DNA from: Planctomycetia bacterium
Lineage (GTDB): Bacteria; Planctomycetota; Planctomycetia; Gemmatales; Gemmataceae
Direction of reading: 5' to 3'
Length of the DNA: 22,487 nucleotides
Assembly: GCA_022616395.1 (NCBI GenBank)
Contig: JAKEEV010000404.1
Location: forward strand, 1 to 22,487
Under the pieces are notes generated by a model, which saw only the letters and a list, made by a program, of their open reading frames with translations, was not told the origin of the DNA and ran no database searches. Each line of letters opens with the position of its first letter. Within the stretch, counting starts at the first letter, position 1. Position numbers and translations under genes: made by a program. This document shows positions 1 through 7,020 of this stretch, piece by piece.

Positions 1-131
1 TCATTTGCGCGTGCCAGGTCCGCGAGCGCGATCGCGCCCAGGCCAACGCCACAGTCGCGGAGGAACCAGCGGCGGTTAAGTAATCGCTGCCGTTCGGCGA
101 GGAGGCGATTCTGTAAAGCGGTCGCGGACAT
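1..131 (-). CDS. DUF1501 protein, N-terminal fragment (cut by window edge)
   Basis: The reverse strand from 131 reads 43 codons to the window edge with no stop. The peptide contains L-L-N-R-R-W-F-L-R-D-C-G-V-G-L-G-A-I-A-L-A-D-L. This is the usual start of planctomycete DUF1501 proteins: a twin-arginine-like R-R-x-F-L-R followed by a Gly/Ala-rich hydrophobic stretch, so Tat-type export is likely. Its ATG (129-131) overlaps the TGA of the upstream DUF1080 gene (131-133) as TGATG, which suggests translational coupling. DUF1549 and DUF1501 genes are commonly paired in planctomycetes, which supports the call. Only the signal region is visible, so the family assignment rests on this motif and on context. 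The role of DUF1501 proteins is not established; they are distantly sulfatase/alkaline-phosphatase-like. Confidence 0.72.
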   Translation of the reverse strand, partial: MSATALQNRLLAERQRLLNRRWFLRDCGVGLGAIALADLARAN

Positions 132-1363
132 CACTTCTTCTCCTTCAACTCGCGGTAGAACACGTTCATGATCTCCAATCCCTCGGCGGGATGAAAGACG
201 ATGGGGCCAGCCGGCGGGGCATTCTCGCTCTTGACCTTCCCGACTGCCTCACCGTTGATTCGCACGGTCGCCATTTTTCCCTCGAACGTGAGTACAGTCC
301 GGTTCCACGCTCCGGGCTTGACCACCTTGGTCTCCACGGACTCCACGACCAACTGAGTATTGACCACGCCGATCTTGACCTTGCCGCCAGTGGCCACGGT
401 GACGGTTGTCCCGCCGAGACTGGCGGCGATTTCCTCCGACGATTTCGCTGGCACTTTCCAGTCGAACACCAACTCACCGGTGGCGTACTTCGCATCCGAA
501 ACCAGTAGCGCCTTGCCGGATGACTTCAGGTGCCCACCGGCAACCTTCCACGACTCATCCGCGGTCTTCCATCCCTTGAGGTCGAGGCCGTTGAAGATGC
601 TCTTGTGCCCCGCCCACACTGTTGCGGTTTCTTCCGGCTTCGGGTTGGTGCTCGGCAGTTCCTTGATCTTGATGTTCTTGAAGTGGCACTCCGCTCCTTC
701 GCTTTCCAGAGCCAGATAACCCTTGCGTGGGGTGCATTTGCTCACGCCGGAGACTTCCTTGCCGTTGACTTCCAGTTTGATGACGCCGTCGTTAGCGGTG
801 ACTTTGTAGTGGTTCCATTCCCCGCCGCCCTTGGCTCGGTACTCGCTTGGAATACACCGCATGGAGCCACCCGGGTGCGGTCGGTCGGGCACGCACTTCG
901 CGCCGTGGATGGCGAACACATCACCGTGACTGCTGGCCGTGACCTTCCCCTCCTTGTTCTTGTACTCCAGGTTCACAAGCACCTGGACTTCGATTCCGCG
1001 TGTGTATGGCGTGCCGACCGCCGGCAGGGGATCGCCCCAGACGAACAGCCCGGAGTTGCCGACTTCCTTCTTGTTCACGTGCATCCAGTCCATCTCCAAC
1101 ACGAAGTTCTCGTATTGCTTTTCGGTACGCAGGAAGCCGGTTGGCTTGCCCGTGGTGATGATCGTGTTGTCCTTGATGAAGAACGTGTCCGGGTGACAGT
1201 TCACGTTCACCCAGCCGGTGAAATCCTTGCCGTTAAAGAGTGGCTTGAAGTCATCAGCCGCGAACACAATCGCGACCGACTTCGGCTTCTCCGTGGCCGG
1301 CAGAAGCGCCGCACACGCCGCACTCAAGAAAGCAACAGCGAGCAAACGGTGGAGAGGGAGCAT
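131..1363 (-). CDS. Secreted tandem DUF1080 (3-keto-disaccharide hydrolase-like) protein
   Basis: 410 aa with a cleavable signal peptide (M-L-P-L-H-R-L-L, then a hydrophobic run to about residue 22). Two DUF1080 domains follow. The first begins at F-K-P-L-F-N-G-K-D-F-T-G-W (about 40-235). The second begins at K-S-I-F-N-G-L-D-L-K-G-W (about 255-405). DUF1080 has the concanavalin-like jelly-roll fold and is now linked to 3-keto-glycoside hydrolysis; the substrate here is unknown. I chose the ATG at 1363 over an in-frame start at 1402 because GAGGA lies 6 bases upstream and the signal peptide starts there. The gene follows the DUF1549 gene by 45 bases and overlaps the next start by one base, so the three are probably one transcript. 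The second domain is shorter and may be a binding module. Confidence 0.9.
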   Translation of the reverse strand: MLPLHRLLAVAFLSAACAALLPATEKPKSVAIVFAADDFKPLFNGKDFTGWVNVNCHPDTFFIKDNTIITTGKPTGFLRTEKQYENFVLEMDWMHVNKKEVGNSGLFVWGDPLPAVGTPYTRGIEVQVLVNLEYKNKEGKVTASSHGDVFAIHGAKCVPDRPHPGGSMRCIPSEYRAKGGGEWNHYKVTANDGVIKLEVNGKEVSGVSKCTPRKGYLALESEGAECHFKNIKIKELPSTNPKPEETATVWAGHKSIFNGLDLKGWKTADESWKVAGGHLKSSGKALLVSDAKYATGELVFDWKVPAKSSEEIAASLGGTTVTVATGGKVKIGVVNTQLVVESVETKVVKPGAWNRTVLTFEGKMATVRINGEAVGKVKSENAPPAGPIVFHPAEGLEIMNVFYRELKEKK

Positions 1364-1384
1364 GACGAATCCTCGTGTGGTTTT

Positions 1385-1400
1385 CCATTCCGCGTTCCGC
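1385..1400. repeat. Single-arm GCGGAAC-type heptamer repeat
   Basis: On the minus strand this stretch reads GCGGAAC-GCGGAAT-GG, two consecutive 7-bp units. It lies in the 45-base gap between the DUF1549 stop and the DUF1080 start. The same unit recurs as a large inverted repeat at 12586-12711, also next to a DUF1549 stop. No second arm is visible here. Confidence 0.5.
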
Positions 1401-1408
1401 AATCGAGT

Positions 1409-4234
1409 TCACTCTTTGGTAATCGTTTCGTCCAGGTTCAAGAGCACACGCGCAACCAATGTGTACGCGGCCCAGTCGGAGTAAGTCAGGCCAGCGGGCG
1501 GCTTCTCGGTTGGGTCTTTTGTGCCGGTGGCGATCTCGGCCGGGTTTGCTTCGCCCTCCTCAAACCGCTTGCGATTCTTTTCGAGCAACGCGGAGAGAAT
1601 CGCCAGTTCGTCCTTCGTTGGTTTACGCGAGACACACAGCCGGAAGGCGTAAGTCAGTCGCTTCTCGTCGGTCTTGCCGCCTTCCAGAACCGCGCGCTTG
1701 CCCAGAGCGCGGGCGCACTCCACGAAGATTGTCTCGTTCAGCCCGGTGAGTGCCGCGAGTGGCGTGTTGGATCGCGTGCGCTTCACGCACGAGGCTTCGC
1801 CGATGGGCACATCGAACACCGCCAGCGCAGGATAAGGCGTTGAGCGCCGACGGAAGGTGTAAAGCGCCCGACGATAGCGTTCCTTGCCCTTCGCTTCGAT
1901 CCACTCGAAAGGCCCGTAACTCGCCGGTGGCTTGAACAGGAAATCTGGCGCTGGGGTAAATACACTCGGCCCGCCGATCTTGGGATTGAGCAATCCGCTG
2001 GCGGAAAGAGCGATGTCGCGAACGATCTCGCCTTCGACCCGGAACCGCGCGCCGCGAGCGAGCAGCTTGTTATCAGGATCCGCCTTGAGCAATTCAGGAG
2101 TGACTCGCGACGACTGCCGATAGGTCGCGCTCGTCACGATGAGTCTGTGAATGTGCTTGAGGGACCACTCGGAGGGCTTATGCCCTCCGCTCGCCTGGGT
2201 CGGTTCCATGAACTCCACCGCGAGCCAGTCGAGCAACTCCGGGTGAGTGGGTTTCTCACCCTGTAGCCCGAATTCCTCGGGCGTGCTTACCAGCCCGTTG
2301 CCAAAGTACGTTTGCCAGACGCGATTGACGATTGCCCGCGCGGTGGTTGGCGACTTCTTATCAACGAGCCATTTCGCGAGCGTGAGCCGGGTATCGTCTG
2401 CGCCCTTCGGAAGCGGGTGCAGGAAGTCTGGCGTGTAGGCTTCGACCTTCGCTGCGGGGCGGAGGAAGTTTCCGCGCTTCAAGATGTGAGTCTCACGCGG
2501 TTCGTCACGCTTCTGACTTACGAGGCTCGTTGACCCTACCGGCCACACTTGCCAGAGTGCTTCGATCTTGTCGTTGTCGTCCGTAAGTGCCGGGACTGTT
2601 GTTCGCCAGTGCGTGAAGACGGTGTGTTGCTGCGCGGGCGAGCGTTTGTCTGCCGGGATCGCAAGTGCATCGCGAACAACAGGCGGCAGTGGGTTACCAC
2701 CAGCAAGTTTGCCATCGGTCACACTTAATCGGAAGCGACCCAGGTTGTTGTTCATGTTGTCGTCGCTGTTCCATCCTCCGTGCATCTGCTTCAAGTTGAA
2801 GTGCAGCGTGCCGCCAGCAGGCAGCGCGATTGGCTTTTCGGGAATGAAGATCGCCACTCGCGGCGCGTTCCTTCTTCCTGGCCCCGCGTCAATGCCCCAC
2901 GCGGAGCTGTCGTTGTTGTCGATGGCGAATGCGACCGGCCCGGTCACTCGGCGCTTGTCGCTCTTGTCGTCGAAGTTCTTCTCAAGCAGGCGTTCCGGGT
3001 TCGCGAAATCGGCAAGAGCCTTCACGATCTTCACCTTCGTGCGTTTCCCCCTCGCCGGTTCCACGTCCACGCTGAACTCAGTCAAAGCACACGTCCCCAT
3101 GAACGACCGCCCTGGCCCGTTGCAGGGCAAGTTCGGATCGTTGAGCAGTTCCAGGCGGAACGCGGTGAGCGTCTTCACCGGGCTTGGACCCTTCATCAGC
3201 GTGCTGAACTTGGTGGGTGCGTAACCTTGAGCGAGAATCGAGCTGTCCTTTTGCGGAAGGTATCTCTGACCGTTGTCGCCCGCGTTCTCGACGCTCACCG
3301 TCTGCCACTTCGGTTCGGCTGGCAGAGATGCTTCCCACTTCGCCAGTTGTTTTTGCCAGTCGGCGGTCTTTTCCTTGATGCCTCCCTCGATAGTGGCGAT
3401 CTGGGTGCGGAGTCGCGTGATCTTCATTTGCTCTTCGGGCGTGTAGACGACGCGCTGGGCTTCGTGGTCGTTGTTAAGGAACGCGAAGAGGCGATAGTAT
3501 TCTTCCTGCGAGATCGGATCGTACTTGTGATCGTGACACTGAGCACACGCGACGCTTAACCCCAGGAACGCCTTGCCCACCGCGTCCATCCGGTCGAACA
3601 TCGCGTCCATGCGGAACTGTTCGGGATCGACTCCGCCTTCTTCGTTGAGCATCGACATGCGAAGGAAACCGGTTGCCACGATCTGATCCTGCGTCGCGTT
3701 CGGCAGAAGATCGCCCGCGATTTGCTCGATGGTGAACTGGTCGAATGGCATGTCCGCGTTCAGCGCGGCAATGACGTAATCGCGATAAGCCCACACCTGA
3801 CGCGACTTGTCCTTCTCGTAGCCGTCGCTGTCGGCATAGCGTGCGGCATCGAGCCACCACCGTGCCCAACGCTCGCCAAAGTGAGGAGAAGCAAGCAACT
3901 TCTCGACGAGTCGCTCGTAAGCATCCGGCCGATTGTCCGCGACAAACTCATCCACTTCCTTCGGCGAAGGAGGAAGGCCAATCAGATCGAGATATAGCCG
4001 GCGACAGAGCGTGATCTTGTCTGCTTCGGGCGAGGGCTTCAGTTTTTCCTTCTCCAAGCGTGCGAAGATGAAGTGATCGATTGGGTTTCGCGTTGGGTGT
4101 TGCGTTTTCGGCGCTTGGGGTCGCACGGGAGCTTTGAACGCCCAGTGAGTCTTCGCATCGGGCTGTTGGGCGCGAACCGGAATGGCGACGAGTCCGGCAA
4201 GTAATACCACAAGCGGAACGGCGAATCGGAACAT
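1409..4234 (-). CDS. Secreted DUF1549/DUF1553 protein without N-terminal cytochrome domain
   Basis: 941 aa. Signal peptide M-F-R-F-A-V-P-L-V-V-L-L-A-G-L... ends near A-Q-Q (about 22). DUF1549 (PSCyt2) spans about 48-260, from N-P-I-D-H-F-I-F-A-R-L. It carries C-A-Q-C-H at 230-234 within the family block V-A-C-A-Q-C-H-D-H-K-Y-D-P-I. DUF1553 (PSD1) occupies about 630-910 and includes A-R-A-I-V-N-R-V-W-Q-T-Y-F-G and I-H-R-L-I-V-T-S-A-T-Y-R-Q-S-S. The region between the two is a lectin-like or spacer section of about 350 aa. Unlike the homologue at 12710-14998, there is no N-terminal C-x-x-C-H domain. The ATG at 4234 has GAGG about 10 bases upstream. Function is unproven; these proteins usually sit with DUF1501 partners, as here. 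A short palindrome at 2170-2189 adds residues within the DUF1553 part. Confidence 0.92.
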   Translation of the reverse strand: MFRFAVPLVVLLAGLVAIPVRAQQPDAKTHWAFKAPVRPQAPKTQHPTRNPIDHFIFARLEKEKLKPSPEADKITLCRRLYLDLIGLPPSPKEVDEFVADNRPDAYERLVEKLLASPHFGERWARWWLDAARYADSDGYEKDKSRQVWAYRDYVIAALNADMPFDQFTIEQIAGDLLPNATQDQIVATGFLRMSMLNEEGGVDPEQFRMDAMFDRMDAVGKAFLGLSVACAQCHDHKYDPISQEEYYRLFAFLNNDHEAQRVVYTPEEQMKITRLRTQIATIEGGIKEKTADWQKQLAKWEASLPAEPKWQTVSVENAGDNGQRYLPQKDSSILAQGYAPTKFSTLMKGPSPVKTLTAFRLELLNDPNLPCNGPGRSFMGTCALTEFSVDVEPARGKRTKVKIVKALADFANPERLLEKNFDDKSDKRRVTGPVAFAIDNNDSSAWGIDAGPGRRNAPRVAIFIPEKPIALPAGGTLHFNLKQMHGGWNSDDNMNNNLGRFRLSVTDGKLAGGNPLPPVVRDALAIPADKRSPAQQHTVFTHWRTTVPALTDDNDKIEALWQVWPVGSTSLVSQKRDEPRETHILKRGNFLRPAAKVEAYTPDFLHPLPKGADDTRLTLAKWLVDKKSPTTARAIVNRVWQTYFGNGLVSTPEEFGLQGEKPTHPELLDWLAVEFMEPTQASGGHKPSEWSLKHIHRLIVTSATYRQSSRVTPELLKADPDNKLLARGARFRVEGEIVRDIALSASGLLNPKIGGPSVFTPAPDFLFKPPASYGPFEWIEAKGKERYRRALYTFRRRSTPYPALAVFDVPIGEASCVKRTRSNTPLAALTGLNETIFVECARALGKRAVLEGGKTDEKRLTYAFRLCVSRKPTKDELAILSALLEKNRKRFEEGEANPAEIATGTKDPTEKPPAGLTYSDWAAYTLVARVLLNLDETITKE
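2170..2189. repeat. Palindrome inside the DUF1553 coding region
   Basis: A perfect 8-bp stem, CGGAGGGC, is separated from GCCCTCCG by TTAT. In the coding frame it gives S-G-G-H-K-P-S. It sits just before W-S-L-K-H-I-H-R-L-I-V-T-S-A, where family members typically have a short G-W-S-L-K-K-L-H turn. The extra residues therefore look like an in-frame insertion of a palindromic unit. The stem is direct sequence; the insertion history is inference. Confidence 0.6.
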
Positions 4235-4267
4235 GGCGCGGGAACCTCATCGCGATTCGCACCAACA

Positions 4268-4369
4268 CCAGGGGTTGAAACCCCTGGCTATTGCCGGTGA
4301 CCCCTTCGGGGTCAAAACCATGTGACCCTGAAGGGGTCACCGATAATAGCCAGGGGTTTCAACCCCTGG
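4268..4369. repeat. 102-bp REP-like palindrome in a divergent intergenic region
   Basis: Two 47-base arms (4268-4314 and 4323-4369) are inverted copies with three mismatches around an 8-base spacer. Each arm is itself two small hairpins. The outer one is CCAGGGGTT-GA-AACCCCTGG. The inner one is TGACCCC-TTC-GGGGTCA in the left arm; in the right arm it has a G:T wobble. It lies between the divergent DUF1549 gene (start 4234) and the sulfatase (start 4483). Nested hairpins of this type are typical of REP/BIME elements moved by RAYT transposases, or of small MITEs. No transposase is present nearby. It could affect transcription of both neighbours. Confidence 0.88.
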
Positions 4370-4482
4370 ATTCGGTCGGTTCCGGCGCGGTGCTTGTTCG
4401 TTGGGATTCATTCGGGCACAATGGCGGCAGTACAGCGGCATTGTATCGTATTCCCATGAGGCGTTTCACGCGGGAAATCATC

Positions 4483-5946
4483 ATGCGAACACTTATCACT
4501 CTCGCGTCGGTCGCGTTCTTCGCCCCGACGCTCAGCGCCGCGGAGAAGCCCAACGTGCTGTTCGTCGCGATTGACGACCTCAACGATTGGGTCGGGCCGC
4601 TCGGCGGGCATCCACAGTCGAAGACACCGAACCTCGACAAGCTCGCGAAACGCGGAACGACCTTCACGAATACTCACTGCCAGAGTCCGCTCTGCAACCC
4701 GTCTCGCACAAGCATCCTGACCGGCTTGCGGCCCAGCACAACGGGAGTTTATGCGCTCGCGCCGTGGTTCCGCACTTCCGAGAAGTTCAAGGATCACTCC
4801 ACAATCTTCCAGTGGTTCAAGAAGAACGGTTACTCAACGATCAGCACGGGCAAAATCTTCCACGGTGGCTATCCTCCGAAGGCCGAGCGGCCAGCGGAAG
4901 TTGATACGTTCGGTCCCGCCGGAGTCATTCAACCGCGTCCAAAGGTGAAGTTCGTCAAGACGCCCGATCCGATCCCGCTCATGGACTGGGGCGCGTTCCC
5001 GGAGAAGGACGAGGAGTGTTTCGATTACTCCATCGCGACGTGGGCCGCGAAGAAACTGAAGGAAGCGCCGAAGGGACCGTGGTTCATGGCGGTCGGCTTC
5101 CAGCATCCGCACGTGCCGTGTTACGCGCCTCAGAAGTGGTTCGACCTCTACCCCGCCGACAAGCTCACGATGCCAAAGGTGAAAGCGGACGACCGCGATG
5201 ACCTTCCGCGCTTCGCGTCTTACTTACACTGGAAGTTGCCCGAACCGCGCTTGAAGTGGCTCGAAGAGAATAAGCAGTGGACTCCGCTTGTGCGGGCGTA
5301 TCTGGCGAGTATCAGCTTCGTGGATGCGCAAGTCGGCCGCGTGCTCGATGCGCTGGCGGAAAGCGGACAGGAGAAGAACACCATCGTGGTTTTGTGGAGC
5401 GATCACGGCTGGCATCTTGGCGAGAAGGGCATCTCGGGCAAGAACACGCTCTGGGAACGCTCCACGCGCGTTCCTCTCATCTTCGCCGGTCCGGGCATAG
5501 CGGCGAATGCGAAGTGCTCTCGCCCCGCGGAGCTTCTGGACCTCTACCCCACGCTCCTCGAAGTTTGCTCACTCCCACCGAACAAGACAAACGAAGGAAT
5601 CAGTCTCATTCCGCAACTCAAAAACTCCAAAGCCGCTCGCGAGCGACCCGCGATCACCACCCACAACCCCGGCAACCACGGTGTTCGTACCGAGAATTGG
5701 CGATACATCGTCTACGCCGACGGCAGCGAGGAACTTTACGACGTGGTGAATGATCCGCATGAGTGGAACAACCTGGCGAAGGAGCCGAAGTTCGCGAACG
5801 TGAAGAAGCAACTCGCGAAGTGGGCACCGGCGAAGAGCGCGGCTCCGCTTCCTGGTAGCGCTGGCCGCATCCTGACATTCGACAACGGCATTCCCGTGTG
5901 GGAAGGCAAACCGATCGGCCCCAATGATCCGTTTCCGGACAAATGA
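4483..5946 (+). CDS. Secreted type I sulfatase, iduronate-2-sulfatase-like
   Basis: 487 aa. Signal peptide M-R-T-L-I-T-L-A-S-V-A-F-F-A-P-T-L-S-A-A. The mature part opens with P-N-V-L-F-V-A-I-D-D-L (metal-binding Asp pair at 31-32). The formylglycine signature C71-N-P-S-R75 follows, so the cysteine should be matured by an FGE- or anSME-type enzyme encoded elsewhere. F-M-A-V-G-F-Q-H-P-H-V-P (202-212) and W-S-D-H-G-W-H-L-G-E (306-315) match the iduronate-2-sulfatase/choline-sulfatase branch. The family end motif E-L-Y-D-V-V-N-D-P-H-E-W-N-N-L is present. It would hydrolyse sulfate esters on glycans, outside the cytoplasm. The frame extends upstream to 4291 through the palindrome, but no signal peptide starts there. 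The ATG at 4456 is a possible alternative start. No strong Shine-Dalgarno is seen. Confidence 0.93.
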   Translation: MRTLITLASVAFFAPTLSAAEKPNVLFVAIDDLNDWVGPLGGHPQSKTPNLDKLAKRGTTFTNTHCQSPLCNPSRTSILTGLRPSTTGVYALAPWFRTSEKFKDHSTIFQWFKKNGYSTISTGKIFHGGYPPKAERPAEVDTFGPAGVIQPRPKVKFVKTPDPIPLMDWGAFPEKDEECFDYSIATWAAKKLKEAPKGPWFMAVGFQHPHVPCYAPQKWFDLYPADKLTMPKVKADDRDDLPRFASYLHWKLPEPRLKWLEENKQWTPLVRAYLASISFVDAQVGRVLDALAESGQEKNTIVVLWSDHGWHLGEKGISGKNTLWERSTRVPLIFAGPGIAANAKCSRPAELLDLYPTLLEVCSLPPNKTNEGISLIPQLKNSKAARERPAITTHNPGNHGVRTENWRYIVYADGSEELYDVVNDPHEWNNLAKEPKFANVKKQLAKWAPAKSAAPLPGSAGRILTFDNGIPVWEGKPIGPNDPFPDK

Positions 5947-5949
5947 CCC

Positions 5950-6023
5950 GGCGAACCTCGCCCGCAAGGGCGGTGGGTGTTGTGCTTGGTGCGCCACCCA
6001 CCGCCCTTGCGGGCGGGTTCGCC
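5950..6023. repeat. Inverted repeat between sulfatase and esterase genes
   Basis: A 30-base arm (5950-5979) and a 29-base inverted arm (5995-6023) agree except for one extra base, around a 15-base loop. The core is CCCGCAAGGGCGGTGGGTG. It starts three bases after the sulfatase stop and ends 9 bases before the esterase ribosome site. It may act as a terminator, attenuator or mRNA-end stabiliser, or be a REP-type unit. There is no T-tract, so simple intrinsic termination is unlikely. Confidence 0.8.
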
Positions 6024-6042
6024 AACACCTGCGGAGGTACCC

Positions 6043-6957
6043 ATGTCGCGCGTTTGGTTTTCGCTCGCACTCACACTCGCACTCACACTGACACTGTCCG
6101 CTCAAGGAGCGGAACCCGTGAAGCTCTGGCCGGGGAAAGCGCCCGGTGAGACGAAGGACATCGGACCGGAGAAGTATCTCGAAACCAAGAAGGGTCAACT
6201 TGAAGTGAAGCGGCTCACGAACGTGACCGAGCCGACGATCACGATCTACGCGCCGCCGAAGGACAAGGCCAACGGCACGGCGGTGATTGTCGCGCCCGGA
6301 GGCGGGTACAACATTCTCGCCATCGAACACGAAGGGACCGACGTGTGCGAATGGCTCAACAAACTCGGAGTCACGGCGGTGTTGCTCAAGTATCGCGTTC
6401 CGCGGCGCGCCATGCAGATGCCGGAGAACCTCGCGATGATTCAGGACGCTCAGCGCGCGGTCAGCCTGGTTCGCGGTATGCAGAAGGAACTGGGCATCGA
6501 CCCGACTCGCGTCGGGATGCTCGGATTCTCGGCCGGAGGCAATCTGACCGCGTGGGCGTGCCTGACCAAGAAGCGGATGTACGACAAGATCGACAAGACC
6601 GACGAGGTGTTCTCACACGAACCGAACTTCGGCATTCTGGTTTATCCCGGTGGCATCATCGACAAGGAAGGAAAGCTGAAGCCTGAGTTCGTGGTGAAGC
6701 AGGACTCGCCGCCGATGTTCTTCGCTCACTCATCGGATGACGGTGTGAGTAGCGAGAACAGCGTGGCTCTTTACATGGCGCTGAAGAAGGTCAAGGTGCC
6801 GGTGGAGATGCACCTCTATGCCAGTGGCGGCCACGGTTACGGGATGAGGAAGATTCCGCACCCGTGCGCGAGCTGGCCCGACCGAGCCGGGGACTGGATG
6901 AAGGCTCGCGGATTGCTCGACAAGCCGAAATCGCCGGTCGGCGAAGACAAGAAGTAA
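6043..6957 (+). CDS. Secreted alpha/beta hydrolase (BD-FAE/acetyl-xylan esterase-like)
   Basis: 304 aa. GGAGG at 6033-6037, five bases before the ATG, fixes the start. The signal peptide is M-S-R-V-W-F-S-L-A-L-T-L-A-L-T-L-T-L-S-A-Q-G-A. The oxyanion region is V-A-P-G-G-G-Y (83-89). The nucleophile elbow is G-F-S-A-G-G with Ser163. Acid candidates are D232/D233 in S-S-D-D-G-V. The catalytic His is H264 in S-G-G-H-G-Y-G. This order and spacing match the esterase/lipase COG0657 group, which removes acyl groups from carbohydrates; the actual substrate cannot be read. It lies 96 bases after the sulfatase on the same strand, so it may assist in stripping decorated polysaccharide. The hydrophobic core of the signal peptide is encoded by a 6-bp DNA repeat. 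Confidence 0.88.
   Translation: MSRVWFSLALTLALTLTLSAQGAEPVKLWPGKAPGETKDIGPEKYLETKKGQLEVKRLTNVTEPTITIYAPPKDKANGTAVIVAPGGGYNILAIEHEGTDVCEWLNKLGVTAVLLKYRVPRRAMQMPENLAMIQDAQRAVSLVRGMQKELGIDPTRVGMLGFSAGGNLTAWACLTKKRMYDKIDKTDEVFSHEPNFGILVYPGGIIDKEGKLKPEFVVKQDSPPMFFAHSSDDGVSSENSVALYMALKKVKVPVEMHLYASGGHGYGMRKIPHPCASWPDRAGDWMKARGLLDKPKSPVGEDKK
6062..6096. repeat. Hexamer DNA repeat encoding a signal peptide core
   Basis: Successive 6-bp units of the type CRCACT/CACACT encode alternating L-A-L-T-L-A-L-T-L-T-L. The reverse complement of 6068-6088 is identical over 21 bases to 18761-18781, the left arm of the repeat after the NAD kinase fusion gene. The same short repeat therefore occurs both as coding DNA and as intergenic DNA. 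Confidence 0.7.
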
Positions 6958-7020
6958 GTTTGGCGCGCGTGTTGCTGCATAGAATTCCGTGGTGGATTTC
7001 TTCCCCCTTCGGAGCACTTC

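Noticed and set aside
530..1843. 437-codon plus-strand open frame
   Set aside because: It is antisense to the DUF1080 gene and the end of the DUF1549 gene. It has Arg/His/Val-rich composition with no family motif, and it crosses a real intergenic gap.
4291..4482. N-terminal extension of the sulfatase frame
   Set aside because: It translates the right half of the 102-bp palindrome and the divergent promoter region. The signal peptide begins at 4483.
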